Positions 45,912 through 54,744 are shown, numbered from the stretch's first letter. The stretch: 64,000 nt of DNA from Salinicoccus halitifaciens (GCF_021026095.1 NZ_JAJNCU010000001.1:310001-374000), one strand, 5' to 3'. The notes: a model not told the origin generated them from the sequence alone. Translations and numbers: made by a program.

Positions 45912-46190
45912 ACTACGCCTCCTATAAATTTGAATTTCTTGAATTGAATTCGCGTAATTCCAATAGGACGTTGTAAGTATCTTGTGATGTCATTCCATCT
46001 ATTGAACAAGCTTCCCGTTATATAGATGTTCCATACATTTAAAATATAAACATCCAATCAATTTATCAGCATACCGAGGCGAACGGCTTCCAGTTAAAAG
46101 GTAGTTGAAAACAGACCGGGTCAGATCAAAATTGTCACACCCTGAAAATTAATATATGATCAGTTATACATTAACTTCGAGGAGACGAAC

Positions 46191-47176
46191 ATGAAGAAGC
46201 GCAATTACAATATTGACATTCTAAAGGGCCTGGCAATCATTGCCGTTATTTTGATACATAGCTTACCAGATGAAATGCTGCTTGCCATTTTATCTCCTTT
46301 CTACATTTGGCAGGCCGTTCCTGTATTCATGCTGCTGGCCGGGTATAATACAGCCCAGTCTTTTCAGCGGAGAGGTTTCATCAGTCTGAACCAGTTCTAT
46401 AACTTCCCTTCCTTTACAAAAAGGTTGAAAGGCTGGTTTATCCCTTTCTTTTCATATGGATTATCCAGGTCATCATCCAATTTCTAATGATGGATGGATT
46501 GGATTTTAAAACTTTACTGATATCTTTATTCGCCGGCGGATGGGGTCCCGGAAGTTACTTCATACCTGTCATTATACAGGCGACACTGATATTGCCTTTA
46601 ATATATATGGTGCTTAAAAAGAATCTGACTGCTGGTGTGATCGCTCTATTCTTCATCAGCATATTGGTGGATGCAATATGCATGATGATGGATGTTCCGG
46701 GAAGTGTGTACAGGATCATCGTCGTCCGTTATATATTTGCCTTGGTTTTAGGTGTCTGGTTAGCTCTGAACACTAAAAATATAAACTATAAATGGCTGAT
46801 TCCCCTAGCCATTCTGAGTGCGGTCTATATCGCAGGTGTGTATTATCAGGGGTGGGAATTTTTCATAGAAAGATATTGGCAGAGCCAGCATGTGCCGTCT
46901 TATTTCTGGACATTATTACTCGTCATCATCGGGCTCCGGGCCTATCAATTCAAAGCAGCCAATCCTCTCAGCAGATTACTGGTGAAAATGGGGCAGGCTT
47001 CCTACCACATATTTTTGGTCCAGATGTTTTATTTCTGGGTGATTGCAGACAGTATCAGTGATTTTCCACTCATGATTTATTCAGTCATAAGCCTGGCGGT
47101 CTGTATCGTATTCGGAATATTATTCTTCAATGCTGAAAACGGATTGAGAAATAGAATAAAATTACAGAGGCAATAA
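46191..47176 (+). pseudogene. Acyltransferase-3 family membrane protein, frameshifted
   Basis: Multi-helix O-acyltransferase of the OafA/NodX-like family. The first part (46191-46487, MKKRNYNIDILKGLAIIAVI, then LIHSLP and VFMLLAGYN) has the family N-terminal helix with the conserved His, and ends prematurely. Near 46462 the frame shifts by one lost base: IIQVIIQF leads into MMDGLDFKTLLISLFAGGWG and continues to 47176 with about eight more helices. Joined length about 328 aa, normal for the family. GAGGAG precedes the first ATG. The gene is more AT-rich than its neighbours, which suggests acquisition. Cell-surface polysaccharide or lipid acylation is the usual role. Confidence 0.75.
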
Positions 47177-47211
47177 AACCCGACATCTCCAAAGAGGTGT
47201 CGGGTTCTTTT
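47177..47211. terminator. Bidirectional terminator between acyltransferase and YeeE-type transporter
   Basis: AACCCGACATCTC / GAGGTGTCGGGTT 13-bp stem (one G-U pair), 4-nt loop, T-rich on both strands. Confidence 0.9.
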
Positions 47212-47229
47212 GTAAGGGTGCTTTTTAAA

Positions 47230-48483
47230 TCAGCACACCGAATCGTTTGATTTGGGGACGGACAATCCGAATAAAGGTCTCAAGTACAGTGCAAGGAATG
47301 TGCCGCCGATCGCGACGATGCCCCAGATGTAGCCGTGCAGGCTGAATGATGCGATGCCGCCGAAGTATGCACCGATGTTGCAGCCGAATGCAAGGCGTGC
47401 ACCGTAGCCCATCATCAGACCGCCGATGACGGAGGCCATGAAATTGCCTCTTGTAATCTTGGTGAACTTGAACAGTCCGCCTGCTGCCGATGCGATGAAC
47501 GCACCGAGTATGACACCGAAGTTCAGGATTGTCGTGGAGTCTGCAAATATGGATGAGTTCAACGCCGTTGCCGCTTCACCCTGCCAGTATCCCCAGCTTG
47601 CCACATCAAAACCGATGAACTGCGCGGCTTTCGAGCCCCAAAGTGCAAACGCGGAAGTGATGCCCCACGGCTCGCCGCGTGTCATCAGCGTCAGTGCGTT
47701 CAGCACCGCAAGTGCGATTGCCGCAGCCCACAGGGGCCATGAGCCCCTGAAGATCCGCTTCCAGCCGCGGGCGCTTGGAAGGGGCGCGATTTTAGGTGAG
47801 TTCTTCTTCCTTTCAACGACTTTGCTGATATACGCGATGACCGCAAAGATGATCAGTGAAACGATCAGTGCACCGCCGTAGCCAAGGTTAGTCGAGGTCG
47901 CGAGGGAGAATTCTCCCATTGACGGCATTTCCTCTGTCCAGAACGGCAGGTGCGCCGCCCCGATCGTCGTACCGATGATGAAGAAAATCAAGGTGATGAA
48001 CATGACGGTACGTCCGCCGCCGATGGCGTATAGCGTCCCTGAAGCACATCCGCCACCGAGCTGCATGCCGATGCCGAAGATGAAGGCACCGACAATCAGG
48101 CTGACGCCGACAGGTGCGACATAACCCGCCACCTCAGCACCGAAGAATGACAGGCCGAGTGCCAAGACCGGTGCGAATAATACAGTCGCCGCACCGAGCA
48201 TCAGCATATGTGCCCTGAGCGCTTCACCGTTGCCGACCGACATGAGCCGCCTGAATGCGGAAGTGAAACCGAAACGTGCATGGAACAAAGTGTAGCCGAG
48301 CAAGAGCCCGATTACGAGCAACACCGGCTGGATGATCACCTGCGTCACTGCCAAATATATGAATAAAACCAGACTGACTAAAATACCGCCGCCGATCAGT
48401 AGTTTCTGCGGATCTTTCAGCGCATCCACATCGCGGTGGACCGGATCCATCACTTTACTGACCGTATTAATATTGGTGGTCAA
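47230..48483 (-). CDS. YeeE/YedE family thiosulfate/sulfur transporter
   Basis: 417-aa membrane protein with two homologous halves of the YeeE/YedE (TsuA) family, which in characterised members imports thiosulfate using conserved Cys residues along the channel. Two are visible in family context: GGGCASGTLYAIGGGR in the first half and FGCNIGAYFGG in the second. A third Cys ends the protein. There is no TusA gene beside it, although the two often adjoin. Oriented against the upstream gene, with its own terminator. Confidence 0.9.
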   Translation of the reverse strand: MTTNINTVSKVMDPVHRDVDALKDPQKLLIGGGILVSLVLFIYLAVTQVIIQPVLLVIGLLLGYTLFHARFGFTSAFRRLMSVGNGEALRAHMLMLGAATVLFAPVLALGLSFFGAEVAGYVAPVGVSLIVGAFIFGIGMQLGGGCASGTLYAIGGGRTVMFITLIFFIIGTTIGAAHLPFWTEEMPSMGEFSLATSTNLGYGGALIVSLIIFAVIAYISKVVERKKNSPKIAPLPSARGWKRIFRGSWPLWAAAIALAVLNALTLMTRGEPWGITSAFALWGSKAAQFIGFDVASWGYWQGEAATALNSSIFADSTTILNFGVILGAFIASAAGGLFKFTKITRGNFMASVIGGLMMGYGARLAFGCNIGAYFGGIASFSLHGYIWGIVAIGGTFLALYLRPLFGLSVPKSNDSVC

Positions 48484-48563
48484 ATGAATTCCTCTTTTCC
48501 TAGTTATTAAATATGAATTGTAATTATAAAAGGGAATGTGTGATTTGTCAAAGGTGCTGACTG

Positions 48564-48593
48564 AAAAAAGCAGCGCTCATATGAGCGCTGCTT
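48564..48593 (-). terminator. Rho-independent terminator of the MFS gene on the minus strand
   Basis: A perfect 26-bp palindrome (AAGCAGCGCTCAT and its complement, 48568-48593) followed on the minus strand by a T-run. It lies 18 nt beyond the MFS stop. Confidence 0.88.
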
Positions 48594-48611
48594 ATTTTAA
48601 TCGATTGAACT

Positions 48612-49802
48612 TTAAGCATGCATCCTCTTCGCCCGTATATAAAGCAGTATGTAGATGATCATCGCCATCAGGACGGAACCTGCGGAAGCGGCATAAATCG
48701 ACGCATAGCCGAACATGAATGCCATCTGGCCGAACAATATCGCGCCGAGGCCGATGCCGAGGTCGAAGAATGAGAAGAAGGTGGCATTCGCCATCCCGCG
48801 CCTGTTGGCAGGTGCATTTTCCACGGACCATGCCTGGAGCGCCGGCTGGACGCTGCCGAAACCGAGGCCGTACAGGGAAGCGGCGATCAGCAGGACGGTG
48901 GTGTTCGGCAGCCATGCGAGCAGCAGCATTGCGATGAAGATCATGAAAGCACCCGGCATGAACACATACAAGTGACCTCTCCTGTCATATATCCTGCCAG
49001 CAAACGTCCTCGAGATCATCAGGAATGCCGCATACAGCAGGAAATACAGCTCAATACCCTGGATGCCGCGTTCTATCGCAAAGATCGGAAGGAACGTCGC
49101 AATACCGCCGAAAGTCGCCGTGATGAAGAATAGCAGAATGGAGGGCTTGATGGCGGTCTTCTCAAAAATGTCGAATTTGAGTTTTGCGGCCCTCGTTTCT
49201 GACGCCTCCACTTTCTTATAACGGATTCTTGAAGCAAAAAGCAGTGCCATCAAACCGCATGCCGCACATATCAGGAACAGCTGGGGAAATGATATCACTC
49301 CGACAAGCGTCAGGCCGAGCGTCGGTCCAAGCGCAAGTGCCAGGTTGCCTGATAAGCCGAAATATCCAAGACCCTCGCCGCGCCGCTTCGGCGGGATGAT
49401 GTCCGTTGCGATTGTACCGCCTGCAGTGGTTGAAAACCCCCATCCCATCCCCTGGACGATCCTTAAAATGAATAAAAACAATATGCTTGAAATGAAGCTG
49501 TAGCTCGCAATCGACAGGACGAAGACGGCAAGGCCGGTCATATAGACGAACTTCCGGCCCTTTGATTCCAGAGCGTGTCCCGCATACGGCCTGAGCAGAA
49601 GCGCAGAGAACGTGAATATACCGACGATCAGCCCGACGAGCTGATCATTCCCGCCGAGCTCTTTTAAAAAGAGGGGGAGGGTCGGCAAAGTCATCTGGAA
49701 ACCGAAAAACACAAAAAAGTTGGCCAGGCAGACGAAGACGAAATCACGGGTCCAGATCCTGTCTTCCGCGGGCCCACTTTGTCTGTGCGGCTGAACATTC
49801 AT
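48612..49802 (-). CDS. MFS transporter (12-helix, DHA1-like)
   Basis: 396-aa permease with 12 predicted helices. It has the motif A region GHALESKGRKFVY after helix 2, RIVQGMGWGFSTTAGGTIAT in helix 4 and GLSGNLALALGPTLGLTL (motif C-like) in helix 5. ATG 49802 is chosen because AAAAGGGG lies 8 nt upstream; the ORF extension to 49844 lacks a signal. It stands alone. An efflux role is likely from the motif C-like segment, but the substrate is unknown. Confidence 0.88.
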   Translation of the reverse strand: MNVQPHRQSGPAEDRIWTRDFVFVCLANFFVFFGFQMTLPTLPLFLKELGGNDQLVGLIVGIFTFSALLLRPYAGHALESKGRKFVYMTGLAVFVLSIASYSFISSILFLFILRIVQGMGWGFSTTAGGTIATDIIPPKRRGEGLGYFGLSGNLALALGPTLGLTLVGVISFPQLFLICAACGLMALLFASRIRYKKVEASETRAAKLKFDIFEKTAIKPSILLFFITATFGGIATFLPIFAIERGIQGIELYFLLYAAFLMISRTFAGRIYDRRGHLYVFMPGAFMIFIAMLLLAWLPNTTVLLIAASLYGLGFGSVQPALQAWSVENAPANRRGMANATFFSFFDLGIGLGAILFGQMAFMFGYASIYAASAGSVLMAMIIYILLYIRAKRMHA

Positions 49803-50057
49803 GAAGAGACCCCTTTTCTTTTGAAGTTTAATTCCATTATACATATAAATTATAAGCCATACTATATTTATGACGGAATTCGAAGGATTTTATAATGAAA
49901 TATACTTTTAGCAGGGATGCTACCTGAATTGTGACAGAAAAACTTCATTATAATAATTTAATAATTAGGAACATTAATGAAAGTATTGTATTCAATGAGC
50001 CCTATACATTATCATTAGTCGGCGGTATTCAGTACGGCGCATATAAGGAGGTTCATT

Positions 50058-50951
50058 ATGAAAAATAACAGAAGAAATAAAAAACTTAATTTTGAAAAGA
50101 TAAAACTGATGCGGACACCAAAGATCACCCTGGAGACTCTGGTGAATATTTTGTCGGTCATCGCAGGAGCATTCATATTTTCAGTGGGGATAAACGTCTT
50201 CATGATTGCAGGAAACCTGGGTGAGGGCGGCGTCACTGGACTTTCCATCATCTTCTTTTACGCATTCGACATACCACTGGCAGTTTCAACATTGATCTTA
50301 AATGGCATACTGCTGATCATCGGATTCAGGTTCCTGTCGAAAAGGGCGATGTACTACACAATTTTTGCGGTCATCATGATGTCGTTTTTCCTCGGGGTGA
50401 CCGGTTCATGGTCGATCGAGAACGATGAAATCATGCTCAATGTATTGTTTGGCGGCCTGCTGATCGGGCTCGGCAACGGGCTGGTCATCAGAATCGGAGC
50501 GACCACGGCAGGTTCTGCGATCATCGGGCGGATCGCCAATAAATATCTGGACATCAAAATCGCAAACGCGATACTCGCAGTCGATATGCTCGTCATCCTG
50601 CTCAGCCTGACGGTGCTTTCAGTCCAGCAGGTGCTGCTTACGGTCGTTGCGATGTTCACGGCGGTCAAAGTGATGGACTTCGTCATCGAGGGTCTGAATC
50701 CGAAGAAGGCGATCACGATCGTATCATCAAAACCGGAAGCGCTCGGCACATTGATCAACAGCGAAATCGGCCGGGGTGTGACGATGGTGAACGGCAAGGG
50801 GTTTTATTCCAAGGAAGAGACGGACATACTGTATGTCGTCATCAATAAATCGAGGCTGGTCAGGCTGAAGCGGCTCATCAAGAAATATGATGAAGACGCC
50901 TTTGTCGTGGTGAACGATGTGAACAGCGTGCTCGGCAGTTCGTTCGTATAA
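50058..50951 (+). CDS. YitT family membrane protein (DUF161/DUF2179)
   Basis: 297-aa protein: five or six membrane helices (about 30-205, including GNLGEGGVTGLSIIFFYAFD and RIGATTAGSAIIGRIANK), then a cytoplasmic DUF2179 domain (about 215-290, GRGVTMVNGKGFYSKEETDI and LYVVINKSR). This is the standard YitT layout. The function of the family is not established; proposals include small-molecule transport with a ligand-sensing tail. AAGGAGG lies upstream of the ATG. Confidence 0.92.
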   Translation: MKNNRRNKKLNFEKIKLMRTPKITLETLVNILSVIAGAFIFSVGINVFMIAGNLGEGGVTGLSIIFFYAFDIPLAVSTLILNGILLIIGFRFLSKRAMYYTIFAVIMMSFFLGVTGSWSIENDEIMLNVLFGGLLIGLGNGLVIRIGATTAGSAIIGRIANKYLDIKIANAILAVDMLVILLSLTVLSVQQVLLTVVAMFTAVKVMDFVIEGLNPKKAITIVSSKPEALGTLINSEIGRGVTMVNGKGFYSKEETDILYVVINKSRLVRLKRLIKKYDEDAFVVVNDVNSVLGSSFV

Positions 50952-50975
50952 AAAGTTAAAAAATCAAAAGCGTTT

Positions 50976-50992
50976 TTATTGACCTATTTTGA
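50976..50992. promoter_or_regulatory. CtsR operator
   Basis: ATTGACC-TAT-TTTGACC; the complement reads GGTCAAA-ATA-GGTCAAT, the CtsR heptad direct repeat with 3-nt spacing (one mismatch to GGTCAAA-NNN-GGTCAAA). It overlaps the -35 (TTGACC, 50977-50982) of a promoter whose -10 (TATATA, 51000-51005) follows after 17 nt. CtsR is the class III heat-shock repressor of Firmicutes. This predicts heat induction of the downstream 62-aa gene and hsp20. Confidence 0.82.
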
Positions 50993-51005
50993 CCAATGTG
51001 ATATA
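50977..51005 (+). promoter_or_regulatory. Sigma-A promoter of the small-protein/hsp20 operon
   Basis: TTGACC, 17-nt spacer, TATATA. Its -35 is embedded in the CtsR box. Confidence 0.7.
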
Positions 51006-51048
51006 AAATAATTGTAAAAAGATATCATAATGTTTGGGAGGAGTTGGT

Positions 51049-51237
51049 ATGGCATTGGAAAACATGTATATCAATGAAAAAGGTACACCTCTGAAGCATT
51101 TGGAGCAGCATGGGGAAAGCTGCAGGAGTGAAGCACTCTCCGGCGGCGCTTTTGTTGAAGCTGAAGGGTTCCGCAGTTGGGAAGAGTATTTAGACTCAAT
51201 CGATTTAGTTAGGCAAATTAGCAGGAAAACCAGTTAA
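51049..51237 (+). CDS. Hypothetical 62-aa protein in CtsR-boxed operon
   Basis: I do not recognise a family. The sequence MALENMYINEKGTPLKHLEQ leads through a Ser/Gly/Ala-rich middle (CRSEALSGGAFVEAEG) to an acidic-basic tail with SWEEYLDSID. No membrane helix or signal peptide. GGGAGG lies 7 nt before ATG 51049, and the ribosome binding site and codon pattern support translation. It is 44 nt downstream of a CtsR-overlapped promoter and 26 nt upstream of hsp20, so it is probably a heat-shock gene. Confidence 0.75.
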   Translation: MALENMYINEKGTPLKHLEQHGESCRSEALSGGAFVEAEGFRSWEEYLDSIDLVRQISRKTS

Positions 51238-51262
51238 TTTCTATACTAAGGAGTGATATGTT

Positions 51263-51697
51263 ATGGCTTATGATATGAAACCATTCAACAGAGATTACTT
51301 TGATATGAGTCCAAGTGAAATGTTCAGGGATTTCGGCAGACAGTTCTTCAGCAACTTCCCGGAAACGAAAAGTGTCAGAACCGACATCAAGGAAATGGAA
51401 GACCGCTACGAATTGACTGCAGAACTGCCGGGCTTTACGAAAGATGCGATCGATGTATCCTATGAAAACGGCCTGCTTACAATCAAAGCGGAAAACAATA
51501 TGATGAACGAAGCAAAAGATAATGAAGGCAGGGTCATCCAGAAGGAAAGATCCTTCAGCAACGTGAAGCGGATGTATTCGATCAGTAACGTCGATGAGGA
51601 CAACATCGATGCCTCCTTCAAGGACGGCATACTGTCACTCTCACTGCCGAAGCTTGAGAAGAACAAGCGGAAGTCAATCGAGATAAAAGAAGGATAG
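51263..51697 (+). CDS. Hsp20/alpha-crystallin small heat-shock protein
   Basis: 144-aa ATP-independent holdase. The alpha-crystallin domain spans about 37-135: RTDIKEMEDRYELTAELPGF, DVSYENGLLTIKAE, and the conserved near-C-terminal DGILSLSLPK, followed by a basic tail with KSIEIKEG. AAGGAGTG is upstream of ATG 51263. Its place behind a CtsR-type operator fits control of hsp20 by CtsR in some lactic acid bacteria. Confidence 0.96.
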   Translation: MAYDMKPFNRDYFDMSPSEMFRDFGRQFFSNFPETKSVRTDIKEMEDRYELTAELPGFTKDAIDVSYENGLLTIKAENNMMNEAKDNEGRVIQKERSFSNVKRMYSISNVDEDNIDASFKDGILSLSLPKLEKNKRKSIEIKEG

Positions 51698-51705
51698 AAA
51701 TAAAG

Positions 51706-51736
51706 AAGAGACCTTTTTAAAAGGTCTCTTTTTTTT
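51706..51736 (+). terminator. Rho-independent terminator after hsp20
   Basis: AAGAGACCTT / AAGGTCTCTT 10-bp stem with a short T/A loop and a long T-run. Confidence 0.92.
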
Positions 51737-51749
51737 GTTTTATAAAGCG

Positions 51750-52655
51750 TCAATCACCGGTATGGTCATCCATCTTCAAATCCTTATAGTTATATTCAAG
51801 GTCAGGTGAGCCGAGATAATCGGCAGCCTCCTTGAATGAGGCGTGAAAGAAGTCGAGGACCGTTTCGGCATCCGGTTCGCCGACATCGGTTTTGATCTCC
51901 ATAATATATTCAGCCATCCTTTTGTTGAAATAGGCGCCTGAAGGGAAATCCCCCGTCACATCCAGTTCTTCTCCATCGACGAAAGGGTAGGGCAGAACGA
52001 AGAATGTCGGATTATCGAAGTCATGATCCCCGAGCCAGAAGCCGAATTCGATCATCTGCTCATCGAACGCTGCCCGCTCGATCACCTTCGAATCATCCGG
52101 AAATGGCCGGTATTCATTATAGACGAGGATGCAGGAGACATCGAAAGTGCCCCAGAACAAGCCGGGATGGACTTTCCTGTTCCTGAGCGGTGCGATGAAT
52201 TTCATCTCCGTATCTTTTGCGAAATGAAACCATTTAAGCACTTCAATGGCGGTTTCCCGGTCATAGTGATGGTGCTCCGTATCCGACTCGAACGGGACGG
52301 CGGACTTCATTTCCTGCGGCCTGGTGTTGATCGTGATATCAAGGCCGAGGTCCTGCGTCACAGTAATGAGTTCATAATAGTAGTCACGGATGGATTTGCC
52401 ATCGGTCATCTGGATGTTGTTTTCATTGTCGATTGTTCTGATGGTGATGATATGATCTGCGAGGTTCGCTTCAATTTCAAAGTAAATATCATTGCACTTC
52501 AGACTGCCTGTGGAAAAACCACGGGTCGTTATCTCCAAAATGACATGCTCCCATTGCGGCTCCTTCGGTGCACATTCCAATTTAATCTTTCCGAGTATCT
52601 GAGAAATCAGATGCAGCGTCAATATTTCCTTCTCATGATTTTTATAAAAGCCCAT
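51750..52655 (-). CDS. DUF5996 family protein
   Basis: 301-aa cytosolic protein of the DUF5996 family, recognised by the opening pattern (WEHVILEITTRGFSTGSLKC, IYFEIEANLADHIITIRT), by FHFAKDTEMKF and HPGLFWGTFDVSCIL, and by the tail FHASFKEAADYLG. Function unknown. ATG 52655 is chosen with AAGAGGTG 6 nt upstream; the GTG at 52664 overlaps that signal. It is convergent with hsp20. Confidence 0.85.
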   Translation of the reverse strand: MGFYKNHEKEILTLHLISQILGKIKLECAPKEPQWEHVILEITTRGFSTGSLKCNDIYFEIEANLADHIITIRTIDNENNIQMTDGKSIRDYYYELITVTQDLGLDITINTRPQEMKSAVPFESDTEHHHYDRETAIEVLKWFHFAKDTEMKFIAPLRNRKVHPGLFWGTFDVSCILVYNEYRPFPDDSKVIERAAFDEQMIEFGFWLGDHDFDNPTFFVLPYPFVDGEELDVTGDFPSGAYFNKRMAEYIMEIKTDVGEPDAETVLDFFHASFKEAADYLGSPDLEYNYKDLKMDDHTGD

Positions 52656-52735
52656 AAACATCACCTCTTGATTACAATTATATACATTTTTTAAATTTGT
52701 ACTAATTATTTGGATTTCGAGATAATCGAAAACTA

Positions 52736-52851
52736 CAGAAATTAAAAAACTGCGTGCAGAAATTAAAAAACTGTCGACTTTTGAATCAAAAACTCAATTT
52801 CTGCATGAAAAAAGGTACAGAAATTGAATTGTTGCGATTTTACAACAATTT
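52736..52851. repeat. CAGAAATT repeats ending in the second 37-nt hairpin copy
   Basis: Two direct copies of CAGAAATTAAAAAACTG (52736-52752 and 52757-52773), an inverted AATTTCTGCATG nearby, and then the 37-nt block 52815-52851 that matches 1513-1549 in 35 of 37 bases. The 8-bp AATTGTTG/CAACAATT stem is intact. It lies 45 nt upstream of comC. Confidence 0.75.
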
Positions 52852-52895
52852 AAGGTGAAAGTATGATGTTTTTAGCCGCTTAAGGAGGGGATGAT

Positions 52896-53612
52896 ATGGC
52901 TGCATTGATTGTACTGGGCGGTGTTTGTGCATCGTTTGTATATGCCCTGACGTCCGCCAGGAATATCTCATTCTTATACAGGAGAAGCTGTTGTGACAGT
53001 TGCAGTAAACCACTGAAGTGGTATGAGCTGATACCAATATTAAGCTTCGTTTTTCTAAAGGGCAGATGCCGCAGATGCGGGGAAAAGATTCCGATATCCA
53101 ACTTCATTGCAGAATTCACGATGGCCATTCTTTTTATCATGCCGTTATTTTTTCAATTGGGCTTAAACGATTTGACACTCTATTACCTGATCATTATATT
53201 TTTGATCCCGCTCTCCATTTTTGATTTTGAAACTTTCACCATCCCGAATCACATAAATCTAATATTTTTATTCACCGGATTGTATTTGACCAACCTGCAG
53301 TATGTGGAACCGTTGGGTGACTTCTCGGCCATCCTCGTTCTGCATTTATTTTATTACTTGTTTTACGGCAGCATAGGCTATGGGGATATAAAGCTGTTCA
53401 GTGTGCTTACTTTAATCACACCTTTGAATTTTTTCCTTTATATCCTGATATTCACATACTTGATCGGCGGTTTGTTCGTTGTGCTGATCAACCTGTATAA
53501 AAGCAGCAGGGTCGACAAAGTGCCGCTGGTGCCTTTCATCACCAACGGTATACTCATTGTGTTTTATATGTATGAAGACATCCATCTAATATACGCCGGA
53601 GGATTTTTATGA
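52896..53612 (+). CDS. comC: Prepilin peptidase ComC
   Basis: Type IV prepilin-like leader peptidase and methylase (A24 family) that processes ComG pseudopilins for DNA uptake. 238 aa, with about seven helices. The zinc-binding pairs C33-x2-C36 and C58-x2-C61 are in the first cytoplasmic loop, and the two catalytic Asp are D110 in LSIFDFET and D164 in GYGDIKL. AAGGAGGGG lies 6-8 nt before ATG 52896. The stop overlaps the ATG of radC. comC-radC adjacency is also seen in Staphylococcus. Confidence 0.93.
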   Translation: MAALIVLGGVCASFVYALTSARNISFLYRRSCCDSCSKPLKWYELIPILSFVFLKGRCRRCGEKIPISNFIAEFTMAILFIMPLFFQLGLNDLTLYYLIIIFLIPLSIFDFETFTIPNHINLIFLFTGLYLTNLQYVEPLGDFSAILVLHLFYYLFYGSIGYGDIKLFSVLTLITPLNFFLYILIFTYLIGGLFVVLINLYKSSRVDKVPLVPFITNGILIVFYMYEDIHLIYAGGFL

Positions 53613-54292
53613 CATTGATGATCAAAGAAATGCATTCATCCGATAAACCGAGGGAAAGGCTGTTGCTCTACGGGGCAGATAAATTGAACAACCAGGAATT
53701 GCTCGCAATCCTGATCAATACAGGGAGCCGGGAGGGCTCCAGCCTGACCCTTGCCAACAACATCATTAAAGACTTTAAGACAATCAGGGATTTGAGGGAC
53801 ATCACTTATCAGGAGCTGACGAGCATCAAAGGGATCGGGCAGGCTAAGGCCGTTACGATACTGGCGATGATTGAACTGGCTGTCCGGATGCATACACATT
53901 CATTAGAAGAGGAAGTCTACATCAAAAGCCCTGAAGATGTTTCCATGCTCTTAATGGAAAAGATGAGGTATTACCATCAGGAACATTTCGTAGTGCTTTA
54001 CCTCTCCACCAAAAATATGGTCATCCATCAGGACACTTTGTTCAAGGGTTCATTAAATACGTCGATTGTACATCCAAGGGAGATATTCAAAGGAGCGGTC
54101 AAAAGGAGTGCTGCTGCAATCATTTGTGTGCATAATCATCCAAGTGGCGACCCGGCGCCTTCGCACGAGGACATTGAAGTGACAAAACGGCTCAAGGAAT
54201 GTGGGGAATTGATCGGCATCGACTTTTTGGATCACATCATAATTGGATCGGGCAGATATTTAAGTTTAAAAGAAATGAATTATATAGATTAA
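53609..54292 (+). CDS. radC: RadC family JAB-domain protein
   Basis: 227-aa protein: N-terminal helix-hairpin-helix (SIKGIGQAKAVTI, about 72-84) and C-terminal JAMM/MPN domain (about 105-227) with the metal motif HNHPSGDPAPSHED (H175, H177, D188). The role in DNA repair is disputed for the family; nuclease or isopeptidase-like action has been suggested. Translation is coupled to comC by a TATGA overlap. Confidence 0.95.
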   Translation: MTLMIKEMHSSDKPRERLLLYGADKLNNQELLAILINTGSREGSSLTLANNIIKDFKTIRDLRDITYQELTSIKGIGQAKAVTILAMIELAVRMHTHSLEEEVYIKSPEDVSMLLMEKMRYYHQEHFVVLYLSTKNMVIHQDTLFKGSLNTSIVHPREIFKGAVKRSAAAIICVHNHPSGDPAPSHEDIEVTKRLKECGELIGIDFLDHIIIGSGRYLSLKEMNYID

Positions 54293-54303
54293 GGAGCAGA
54301 GAT

Positions 54304-54666
54304 ATGGGACTGGACATGTACTTATATTTAGAGGATAAAGAAACATCGGAAATCATAGAATACAGTTATTACAGGAAATTCAACGCCCTGCAGGGATATT
54401 TTGTAAGGAATTTTGATATCCCGAACTGCGGGAGGGTCGGTTTGAACCATGAGACAATTGATGATGTCTATCAGATGCTGAACGAAGTGAGATACGACAG
54501 GGAAAAAGCCGGCGTATTGCTTCCGACCTTCCCGGGTCCGTTCTTCGGCTCTTACGATTACGACAGGATTTATCACGGCTATATCGATCAGGCGGCAGCC
54601 GATTTCTATCACGCCAAGTTCCTGGACTTCAACAAGTACAATCTTTTCTACACCTCGAACTGGTGA
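54304..54666 (+). CDS. Hypothetical 120-aa protein of MGLDMYL type
   Basis: I recognise the MGLDMYL opening, common to scattered small proteins often encoded on phages and plasmids, but no family with known function. Aromatic-rich sequence (EYSYYRKFNALQGYFVRNFD, GSYDYDRIYHGYIDQAAADF) and no membrane helix. AAGGAG is 7 nt before ATG 54304. It starts 11 nt after radC, so it is probably cotranscribed with comC-radC. Confidence 0.8.
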   Translation: MGLDMYLYLEDKETSEIIEYSYYRKFNALQGYFVRNFDIPNCGRVGLNHETIDDVYQMLNEVRYDREKAGVLLPTFPGPFFGSYDYDRIYHGYIDQAAADFYHAKFLDFNKYNLFYTSNW

Positions 54667-54716
54667 GGAAACATTAATATTTGAATTGAAAATTACCTGA
54701 ATACCTTCAACAGATG

Positions 54717-54744
54717 AAAAGGGGCCTTTCAAAGGCTCCTTCTT
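54717..54744 (+). terminator. Possible terminator after the comC-radC operon
   Basis: AAGGGGCCTTT and AAAGGCTCCTT pair with one G-U; tail CTTTAAAT is only partly T-rich. Confidence 0.6.

Noticed and set aside
49944-49966. PerR/Fur-like box near TTATAATAATTTAAT
   Set aside because: The right half-site has three mismatches in seven, and AT-rich intergenic DNA gives such matches by chance.
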